From IMG/VR virus record IMGVR_UViG_3300020185_000025, positions 1 through 64,000 of that record: a DNA stretch of 64,000 bases; one strand, written 5' to 3'. Origin of the DNA: a virus. Below the pieces are notes generated by a model. That model did not search any database, was not told where the DNA came from, and saw nothing but the letters and a program-made list of their open reading frames with translations. Positions 57,837 through 64,000 of this stretch are shown one piece after another (the first letter of the stretch is position 1; each line of letters opens with the position of its first letter). Both the position numbers and the translations under genes were made by a program.

Positions 57837-59618
57837 ATGGATCGCTTAAACGAAAAAGATAAAGAGACTTCCGTAGCGCAAGATTCTGTCGATGATAACG
57901 CAAATCACGACAAAATAAATGACGCGGACAATAAAGATATTAAGAAGCGTAAAGATAAAAAGAAGGACCAGGATACTGGTAAAGGCATTATTAAAAAGAA
58001 TAGCAAGACAAGCTTTGACGCTAATAAATTTATTGATACGGAACCTACAATAGCGGAAGCTGTTCAGAACAAAGCGGTTATTACTTTTGGTAGAATGAAT
58101 CCTCCAACAGTCGGTCATGAAAAATTAGTTAATAAAATAATCTCAACAGCAATCTCTGAAAAAGGTACTCCTTTAGTATACCTATCAAAAACTCAAGATG
58201 CAAAAAAGAATCCTTTAACATACGAACAAAAACTCAAATATGCTCAAACATTCTTTGGAAAAAGATTAGTTGTTAAATCAAATGCTAAAACAATTATTCA
58301 AGTTGCTCAAGAATTACAAAAGGCAGGATTTAAGGATCTTGTTCTCGTTGTTGGTTCAGATAGAATAAGAGAATTTGAAACACTATTGAACAGATACAAC
58401 GGAAAGGATTATACGTTTAATTCTATTAAGGTTGTTTCCGCAGGAGAACGTGATCCTGACTCTGATGATGTTTCAGGAATGTCAGCAAGTAAAATAAGAG
58501 CTGCTGCTGCAGAAGGTAATCTTGATTTATTTAAAAAAGGTATACCAACAAGAAACGACAGATTAATATTAGACTTATTTAATGACGTTCGTAAAGGTTT
58601 AGGTATTTCTGAATCATTAAATTTTGCGGTACTACAATTCCTCGGCGAAAGAGTTAAGGATGGTAAAGTAGATCCTTTATCACCAATGGGGAAGCAAAAA
58701 CTAACTGGCGCTGAAGTTGCTCAATATTATAAGAACAATCCTAAAGCAAAGTCTGCGGCAAATCGAGATAAGAATGTTAAGCTTGGTATTGAACTTGCTT
58801 TAGATTTAGCAGGTAATATGAATTACGCAGTTAAAGAAATTGATAAACTCAAAAGAAACCTTTCCAAACATCCTGAAATTCAAAAAGCTTTAAAAACCGC
58901 AAACGAATCACATAACGTTGATTTATATCGCGCTGCTTCTATTCAAGAAAGACTACAACAAGAAGCTGATAAAGAATCAAAACAACAAAAGCAACAGCCC
59001 GGTTATTATAAAGATCTAGGTAATTCAACAAAAGATAAAAGACAAGCTCACTTTAATAAAAAGACAAAGATGGATGATGACAATCCAAAAGCCTATGAGC
59101 CTGCGCCTGGTGATGCTGAAGCTAAAACAAAACCATCTAAACATTCAAACAAGTTTAAGAAAATGTTTGGTGAAGCCGTTAACCGTAATATGGAACGTGC
59201 AGGTTTAAAAAGACCACATCAATTATTAAGACAAGATAATACTGTTAATTTTGATTATAGATTTAAAATGTATGGCAAAGCAAAAGAACTTGAAGCTGTA
59301 GCAAAACAAAGAGCAGATGTTGAATCTGAAATAACAGAACAAAGAATTGAAGAATTATACGATCTGATAGAACAAGTAGAATTCGTAAGCGAGAAATCAA
59401 ACCCTGAAAAATCATTAAAGGATAAAGCAGAAAAATCTGGAATGCCTTATGGAATATTGAAGAAAGTGTTTGATCGTGGAGTTGCTGCTTGGAGAACAGG
59501 GCATAGACCTGGTACAACTCCAGTACAATGGGGATTAGCAAGAGTAAACAGTTTTGCTACAAAATCACCAGGTACTTGGGGTAAGGCTGATAAAGATTTG
59601 GCTGATAAAGTTAAATAA
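57837..59618 (+). CDS. Nucleotidyltransferase (NMNAT-like) fused to long virion-type C-terminus
   Basis: A 593-residue protein. Residues 1-60 are a charged, disordered head. After EPTIAEAVQNKA (an IAE/A processing-like site, 72-75), VITFGRMNPPTVGHEK has the HxGH-type motif (85-94) and SGMSASKIRAAAA the second signature, giving a nicotinamide-nucleotide adenylyltransferase-like domain to about residue 260. The remaining 330 residues are helical and Lys-rich, unlike NMNAT. An AGGAATAT site and a late promoter precede it, so a virion protein is likely. Confidence 0.75.
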   Translation: MDRLNEKDKETSVAQDSVDDNANHDKINDADNKDIKKRKDKKKDQDTGKGIIKKNSKTSFDANKFIDTEPTIAEAVQNKAVITFGRMNPPTVGHEKLVNKIISTAISEKGTPLVYLSKTQDAKKNPLTYEQKLKYAQTFFGKRLVVKSNAKTIIQVAQELQKAGFKDLVLVVGSDRIREFETLLNRYNGKDYTFNSIKVVSAGERDPDSDDVSGMSASKIRAAAAEGNLDLFKKGIPTRNDRLILDLFNDVRKGLGISESLNFAVLQFLGERVKDGKVDPLSPMGKQKLTGAEVAQYYKNNPKAKSAANRDKNVKLGIELALDLAGNMNYAVKEIDKLKRNLSKHPEIQKALKTANESHNVDLYRAASIQERLQQEADKESKQQKQQPGYYKDLGNSTKDKRQAHFNKKTKMDDDNPKAYEPAPGDAEAKTKPSKHSNKFKKMFGEAVNRNMERAGLKRPHQLLRQDNTVNFDYRFKMYGKAKELEAVAKQRADVESEITEQRIEELYDLIEQVEFVSEKSNPEKSLKDKAEKSGMPYGILKKVFDRGVAAWRTGHRPGTTPVQWGLARVNSFATKSPGTWGKADKDLADKVK

Positions 59619-59788
59619 TGGATCGTATAAATAATATAAAGGAAGAAGGCGGTGCTGGAGATTGGGGAACCGATAAAGCAAGAGCCAAACTTCAAACAGA
59701 CACCCCTTACCAAAAAGTTAAGAGGGAAAACAAATTAAAGACTTTCAAACAATTTAATAAGGACCAGGTAACCAATGAAAAAGTTTAG
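59618..59788 (+). CDS. Small conserved protein with EEGGAGDWGT motif
   Basis: A 56-residue protein, KEEGGAGDWGTDKARAKLQT then DTPYQKV, a pattern seen in short proteins of marine T4-like phages. It begins at the preceding stop codon (TAATG) and overlaps orf59775 by 14 bp. A TATAAATA site lies in its first codons. Function unknown. Confidence 0.55.
   Translation: MDRINNIKEEGGAGDWGTDKARAKLQTDTPYQKVKRENKLKTFKQFNKDQVTNEKV
59626..59633 (+). promoter_or_regulatory. Possible late promoter upstream of orf59775
   Basis: Exact TATAAATA inside the first codons of the small gene, about 140 bp before orf59775. Confidence 0.45.
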
Positions 59789-60788
59789 ACAGGTATTAGA
59801 AAGCGTTGATCCAATCAGCGAGAATATTAATAAATCAAGCAAAGAGCTTGGGAAAGAAATCAATGATGCTGCAAGAAAAGAAACTGGCGGTGATAAAAGG
59901 GATTTCATGAATGTGTCTAAACTCATTTCACAAGGCAAGCATAAAGATGCTGCTAAGTATATGTCTAAATTAGATACAGCAGTTCTTGAAGATCTTGTTA
60001 CTTTTATCATGGGTCATGAAGATGTATTTAAAGTAATGTATCCTAAAGCTCGTCCTGGTCAGCCGGTTGCTTTATTTGCTCGAGAAGAAACTGAAATTGT
60101 TGAGGCAATGTCAGAAAAAGATAAAGCAAAACGTTTAGCATTAATTAAGAAAGCAGTTGAGAGAATCAATAAAGGTAATGCAGAGAAGGCAAAGAAAGAT
60201 GCACTTGCTATGATGAAGGCCTCAGGTATGTTTGATGAAGATCTTGACGAATCAACAATTAATGAAGTATCAACGCCAAACAGTTTAGAACAAGCAATTG
60301 AGATTGAAGTTGATTTAGGTGTAACATTTGATAAAGGTACTTTAACCAGATCTGACGCTGAAGAGTTAAAAAGAGACTGGGCTGTTTACAGACAAGAAAT
60401 AGCAAAGGTTGTTAAGCCATTAGGTGGTTTAGTAACAGATACAATTGCTCCTAATCCAAGAATGACCAACACAAAAGGACAAAGACTTGGTACTGTTTCT
60501 ATAGGTACTCGTGGTGATGCAAGTAAACTTGACGCGAAAAAAATCAAAGCAGTATTAAGTAGAAGTGTTGATGTTGCAGATATGAAGATTACCAATCTAA
60601 ACGAAGAATCAGATCTTCAAGAAAAGATTACTTTCTACGGTTCTGTAATTGGTGGATTGAGAGATAAACAGTATACCTATCAAGCGGTAGCAGTTGACTA
60701 CAAAGGTAAGTTAGGATATAAGATAACAAATCAACATGGAGATTTTGAAACACTCACTCTCCAGCAATTCGCAAAGAGGTTCGGATAA
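59775..60788 (+). CDS. Putative virion protein with targeting-like leader, paralogue of orf60788
   Basis: A 337-residue protein, leader MKKFRQVLESVD (VLE/S). Residues 30-95 (KETGGDKRDFMNVSKLISQG, then HEDVFKVMYPKA) repeat in orf60788. The central part is helical and Lys-rich; the C-terminal VVKPLGGLVTDTIAPNPRMT section is beta-rich. No enzyme motif. It is in the late gene block. Confidence 0.6.
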   Translation: MKKFRQVLESVDPISENINKSSKELGKEINDAARKETGGDKRDFMNVSKLISQGKHKDAAKYMSKLDTAVLEDLVTFIMGHEDVFKVMYPKARPGQPVALFAREETEIVEAMSEKDKAKRLALIKKAVERINKGNAEKAKKDALAMMKASGMFDEDLDESTINEVSTPNSLEQAIEIEVDLGVTFDKGTLTRSDAEELKRDWAVYRQEIAKVVKPLGGLVTDTIAPNPRMTNTKGQRLGTVSIGTRGDASKLDAKKIKAVLSRSVDVADMKITNLNEESDLQEKITFYGSVIGGLRDKQYTYQAVAVDYKGKLGYKITNQHGDFETLTLQQFAKRFG

Positions 60789-61393
60789 TGACATATATTT
60801 TTGAAGAATTGCATAAAATAAGATTGAAAGAAAACTATGCTCAGGACTTAGACCTTGCACAGAAGAATATGGCCAGGTTATCTCAGAAAGAAACAGGTCA
60901 AGATAAGAAAGATTATCAATCAGTAGCTCGAGCTCTTAATCAAGGCAATCTCGGTGCAGTTAAGAAAGTAATCAAAGGTATTAGTACCGATGAGATTAGA
61001 GCAGATATTCTAAATGTACTTGTAGGTTATAATGACCTTATTGCTAAAATGTATCCTAAAGCAGTAGATTCTAAGGGTAGACTTAAAACTCCTATGAACG
61101 TAAGTAAGATGATTAAAGAAGATGAAGAAATCATTGAAGAAGAAACAGATTTTGATGAACTTGCAGAGTTGGTTGAAAACATTCAAAAGGTAATTAAGTT
61201 ATTCCCAGGTGATAACGATTGGAAGAAACTAATAACTAAACACCGTAGAGATATTGATGCTTTAAGAAGAGGCAAAGATTTACCTCAAAAGGTACAAGAC
61301 GAGTTAATGAGTTGGGCAATGGATAACGGTGAAATTAAGACTGATGATGTCGATGAGCTCGACGATTTCATAATGACAATTATTGACGCGTAG
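60788..61393 (+). CDS. Helical protein, paralogue of orf59775 N-terminal domain
   Basis: A 201-residue protein. KETGQDKKDYQSVARALNQG and YNDLIAKMYPKAVDSKG align with the upstream gene, so the two arose by duplication. The rest is acidic and helical. The start overlaps the previous stop (TAATG). Function unknown. Confidence 0.6.
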   Translation: MTYIFEELHKIRLKENYAQDLDLAQKNMARLSQKETGQDKKDYQSVARALNQGNLGAVKKVIKGISTDEIRADILNVLVGYNDLIAKMYPKAVDSKGRLKTPMNVSKMIKEDEEIIEEETDFDELAELVENIQKVIKLFPGDNDWKKLITKHRRDIDALRRGKDLPQKVQDELMSWAMDNGEIKTDDVDELDDFIMTIIDA

Positions 61394-61403
61394 GTAAGGT
61401 ATA

Positions 61404-61940
61404 ATGAAATCCTTCAAACAATTTTTAGAAGCAGACGGTTGTTGGACTGGCTACAAAAAAGTAGGCATGAAAAAGAAAGGCGACAAGATGGTTCCTAATT
61501 GCGTACCTGAAGAAAACGAGATTGAAGAACTTACAACCTCGCAGGCTATTAAAAAGATTGCCGCAGATACTATATTCAAAAAGAAATATGGTCGAGGTGT
61601 TGAACTCGTAAAACAAATTATGTATAAACACGGTCCAAAGCCAAGACACGGAAAAGAATATTATGCAGGTAAGATTGCGAATCAGTTAGGATTAGATTCA
61701 CATGTACTTGCACTTATGGTTGATGAACAATTATCAGAAGGTTCCGAATCGTGGGAAGACGGGTTTGAGCGCAGAGTTGTTAAAACAACAAAACCAGAAC
61801 ACAAGAAAGATGGCTATGAATGGCGCATTAAAGGCAAAGACAAAGCTAATCTATCAATTAAATTATATAAAACAAAACCAGACTTTGCAGAATTTAAAAA
61901 ACAAATGAAGCGAGTCGCGGGACACGAATTCGGAGGATAA
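61404..61940 (+). CDS. Virion-type protein with targeting-like leader and DGCWTGY motif
   Basis: A 178-residue protein: leader MKSFKQFLEADG (FLE/A), then CWTGYKKVGMKKKGDKMVPN followed by CVPE, a short motif often found near phage virion proteins. The remainder is basic and helical. Function unknown; capsid targeting is inferred from the leader. Confidence 0.6.
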   Translation: MKSFKQFLEADGCWTGYKKVGMKKKGDKMVPNCVPEENEIEELTTSQAIKKIAADTIFKKKYGRGVELVKQIMYKHGPKPRHGKEYYAGKIANQLGLDSHVLALMVDEQLSEGSESWEDGFERRVVKTTKPEHKKDGYEWRIKGKDKANLSIKLYKTKPDFAEFKKQMKRVAGHEFGG

Positions 61941-61941
61941 A

Positions 61942-62364
61942 GTGGATACAATAACCAAAAAAGCTATCGATGCAAGAACTCGAGAGTTTAAAGAAAAATT
62001 AGCGAAACTAACATATGAAAAAATTAAGCAAGTCTTGGTACCTTCTCCTACTCCTCTTAAAGGCTATCCTGCCAACGAAGAAGTGACAATTAGTGTGGAC
62101 GAATCTGTATTGTCTGAAGCGTTGAGACTTAAAAGTCCAAGCAAAACAACTACAGTTGATATTGACTATATTGGAAGTTCATCTGATATTAACCAATCGC
62201 AAAGAGAATACAATATTAAAATCAAAAAGACAGGTCGTCAAATGGCTGACATTACTGGTAAGAAAGGCGACATTGTTAAGTTCTTACAAGGCGATGCATA
62301 TGCAATGGACGACGAAGATATCAAAGATATCTTTCCAGAACTACTCGAATTACACTCGAAGTAG
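61942..62364 (+). CDS. Hypothetical protein (GTG start)
   Basis: A 140-residue protein starting GTG, 1 bp after the previous stop, with GAGGATAA just upstream. A helical N-terminus (KKAIDARTREFKEKLAKLTY) precedes a beta-rich part (TTTVDIDYIGSSSDINQSQR). Function unknown. Confidence 0.6.
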   Translation: MDTITKKAIDARTREFKEKLAKLTYEKIKQVLVPSPTPLKGYPANEEVTISVDESVLSEALRLKSPSKTTTVDIDYIGSSSDINQSQREYNIKIKKTGRQMADITGKKGDIVKFLQGDAYAMDDEDIKDIFPELLELHSK

Positions 62365-62393
62365 TTGACATTCAGCCACAAAGTTGATATAAT
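62365..62393 (+). promoter_or_regulatory. Early promoter directly before the RimK-like gene
   Basis: TTGACA, 17 bp, TATAAT on the plus strand. The ATG begins 5 bp after the -10 box, so the transcript would be leaderless. Confidence 0.75.
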
Positions 62394-62398
62394 AAATT

Positions 62399-63850
62399 AT
62401 GAAATCCATATCTGAATACAGAAATCACCAGTTACTAGAGGAAGAGACGGAAGTTCTTTCTTATGATGAACTGCACATTGTTGTATTAGGTACAGGAGAT
62501 GGTGACGGCACCTTTGCTGATATTGTTGAAGAAGTGTCAACTAAAAGAAATATCAAGTACGATTTTGTTGATGTATCTAAGGCATGGATTGCTGGTTCTG
62601 ATATTGAGATTGGAAGTGTAAAGCTTCGTAATGTTGATGGTAAGGATAAAGATATTGAAATTGAGACTTATAACTCAATTGTATTTGTAAGAGCAGGAGC
62701 AATTGGTACGCTTACTTCACAGGCGTTTGTTTCTTCCTTACAGGATATTGGTTTCTTACTTGTAAACGATTTAGAGTCAATGTTAGTTTGCGATAACAAA
62801 ATGTCCAACGCATTATTGTTAGGTCGTAATAATATACCGATTCCAAGAACCTCATCTATTCCAAACGAACATTCTATTGAAGACGCTCATAAACGAGTTG
62901 GTGGAAAGTTCCCAGTTATTGCTAAAACATTGAAAGGTACACAAGGTGTTGGTGTAATGAAGGTTGACAGTATGTCATCTCTAACAGGTGTATGTCAATC
63001 ATTATGGAAATATGAAGCTGATTTGCTAATTCAAGAATTCTTTGAAATGCAATCAGACATTCGTACTTTAGTTGTAGGTGGTAAAATACTTGCTGCAGCT
63101 GAAAGAATACAGGCACCAGATAATAAAGACTTTAGAAACAATGTACACCAAGGCGCAACAACCGAACCTTATAAATTAAATAAGAAAGAGATAGCAGTAA
63201 TTAAAGCTGCAGCGCGAGCAACAGGAGCTGTATATTGTGGAGTAGATCATTTTGTTGATAAGAAAGGCAATCCTTATATTATCGAAGTAAATGGTTCTCC
63301 AGGTATTCGTTCTCATTTTGAAGGATATGATCCTTGGACTGAAGAACCTAAAGGTAAAGTTTCTGATAAAAATGTAGTAGAGAGTATTATATCATTCTTT
63401 ACTAAGGATGTCAATAGAAGACCAATCTTTAGACAAGAAGCTGGATATATTGAAACAATTATATTTAAAGGTATGGAAAAGAATCCTGTCCGTGCAAAGT
63501 TTGATTCAGGTAATAGTGCAAAAGCAAGTATGTTACATGTTGATAAAATGGAAGTAAAAGGCAAGAAGGTATTTTGGGAAAAGAACGGATATAAGTTTGA
63601 AGATGAGTTATTGTATGTCTCAAAACCAATGCGTGGCCAAAAGCCATTTGATGAAAGACCTGTAATCGAACATGAAATAACTTTTAATAATAAAAAACAT
63701 ATTGCTGAGATTGCTTTATCATTAAAAGATACAGCATCAGAGATGTTAGTGAATCGTAAACTAATGACAAAGTTTAAGATTGCTGTAAATCCTAATAGAC
63801 GGTTTATATTATCAAATAAAACGGCAAAGAACGACGAATCGGATCACTAA
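62399..63850 (+). CDS. RimK-like ATP-grasp ligase fused to RimB-like aspartic protease domain
   Basis: A 483-residue two-domain protein. Leader MKSISEYRNHQLLEEE resembles the targeting leaders nearby. Residues 20-330 are a RimK-type ATP-grasp ligase: FVRAGAIGTLTSQAFV, GKFPVIAKTLKGTQGVGVMK, LLIQEFFEMQSDIRTLVVG and YIIEVNGSPGIRSHFEGYD. From about 345 a retropepsin-like RimB/Zn_protease-type domain follows: AKFDSGNSAKASML (DSG in place of DTG), then DERPVIEHEITFNN and MLVNRKLMTKFKIAVNP. In bacteria RimK adds glutamate to ribosomal protein S6 and RimB partners it. The target here is unknown. Confidence 0.85.
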   Translation: MKSISEYRNHQLLEEETEVLSYDELHIVVLGTGDGDGTFADIVEEVSTKRNIKYDFVDVSKAWIAGSDIEIGSVKLRNVDGKDKDIEIETYNSIVFVRAGAIGTLTSQAFVSSLQDIGFLLVNDLESMLVCDNKMSNALLLGRNNIPIPRTSSIPNEHSIEDAHKRVGGKFPVIAKTLKGTQGVGVMKVDSMSSLTGVCQSLWKYEADLLIQEFFEMQSDIRTLVVGGKILAAAERIQAPDNKDFRNNVHQGATTEPYKLNKKEIAVIKAAARATGAVYCGVDHFVDKKGNPYIIEVNGSPGIRSHFEGYDPWTEEPKGKVSDKNVVESIISFFTKDVNRRPIFRQEAGYIETIIFKGMEKNPVRAKFDSGNSAKASMLHVDKMEVKGKKVFWEKNGYKFEDELLYVSKPMRGQKPFDERPVIEHEITFNNKKHIAEIALSLKDTASEMLVNRKLMTKFKIAVNPNRRFILSNKTAKNDESDH

Positions 63851-64000
63851 TGAAAAAATTTACAGATTGGAAATACGAAGGTTTTGGATTATATGAAGGA
63901 GTCACAGTTCCTTTAGAAACACCAATGATTGAATTGGATGTATCAGAAGAACCAGAACTAAATTCACCAAAACGCTCAGGCGGAGATAAAAAGTATGTTG
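63850..64000 (+). CDS. Conserved virion-type protein (3' end outside window)
   Basis: The first 50 residues: MKKFTDWKYEGFGLYEGVTV, then PLETPMIELDVSEEPELNSP and KRSGGDKKYV. The leader resembles the others in this block. Proteins with the YEGVTVPLETPM pattern are conserved in marine T4-like phages. The start overlaps the RimK stop (TAATG). Confidence 0.6.
   Translation, partial: MKKFTDWKYEGFGLYEGVTVPLETPMIELDVSEEPELNSPKRSGGDKKYV

Noticed and set aside
1-64000. CRISPR array, transposon, integrase or attachment site
   Set aside because: No regularly spaced repeats, transposase or integrase motif or tRNA-flanking direct repeat was seen; the window looks like a lytic T4-like genome.

Overview
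This window is a 64-kb piece of an AT-rich, T4-like marine myovirus genome. It holds almost the whole T4-type replication, recombination and transcription core: sliding clamp gp45, clamp loader gp44/gp62, RegA, polymerase gp43, gp46/gp47, helicases gp41 and UvsW, UvsX, UvsY, gp59, gp32, topoisomerase gp39/gp52, late sigma gp55 and co-activator gp33, and nuclease DexA. There is no integrase, transposase or CRISPR array. The likely host is a marine proteobacterium rather than a cyanobacterium: there is a proteobacterial-type porin, a small periplasmic cytochrome c and a heme oxygenase/bilin reductase pair of the PcyX kind, and no photosystem genes. The host assignment is inference.

Layout. 1-2.9 kb (+): tail genes, including a G/GT-type chaperone with a complete -1 frameshift signal (T7 slippery run plus hairpin) in front of a probable tape measure protein. 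2.9-33.1 kb (-): peroxiredoxin, Hsp20, RegA/62/44/45, DexA, a 7-kb island with dCMP hydroxymethylase, dCMP deaminase, glycosyltransferases, a cytidylyltransferase, a HAD-kinase fusion and a C5-methyltransferase, then MazG, cytochrome c, glutaredoxin, polymerase, 46/47, deformylase, gp55, UvsW, UvsY, sugar/FkbM genes and topoisomerase. 33.2-38.6 kb (+): many small early genes, three tRNAs and a phosphomannomutase. 38.6-41.9 kb (+): a fibre-like protein, its chaperone, a glycosyltransferase and a phage-encoded outer-membrane porin, ended by a terminator. 42-44.1 kb (-): small membrane proteins (holin candidate), an A-type Fe-S carrier and a lipase. 44.2-50.6 kb (+): heme oxygenase and PcyX-like bilin reductase, then 33-59-32, UvsX and gp41. 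50.6-64 kb (+): late genes, many starting with a short MKSF..FL.E leader that resembles the T4 capsid-targeting sequence. They include a P-loop kinase, a ligase-like protein, a nucleotidyltransferase and a RimK-RimB-like fusion, interrupted by a kinase/glycosyltransferase/sulfotransferase cassette.

Regulation is unusually legible. More than twenty intergenic sites carry TTGACA and TATAAT (or one-base variants), almost all exactly 17 bp apart: host sigma70-type early promoters. A second set reads TATAAATA, the T4 late promoter, and sits in front of structural and lysis-type genes. One late site is palindromic and would fire in both directions between the lipase and the heme oxygenase.

The most interesting systems are the hydroxymethylcytosine and sugar/CDP modification island, the HO-PcyX bilin operon, the set of putatively virion-packaged enzymes, the frameshift signal, a ROSE-like RNA thermometer candidate ahead of hsp20, and a promoter pointing antisense into uvsW. 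Functional calls rest on motif recognition by eye; no database search was run.
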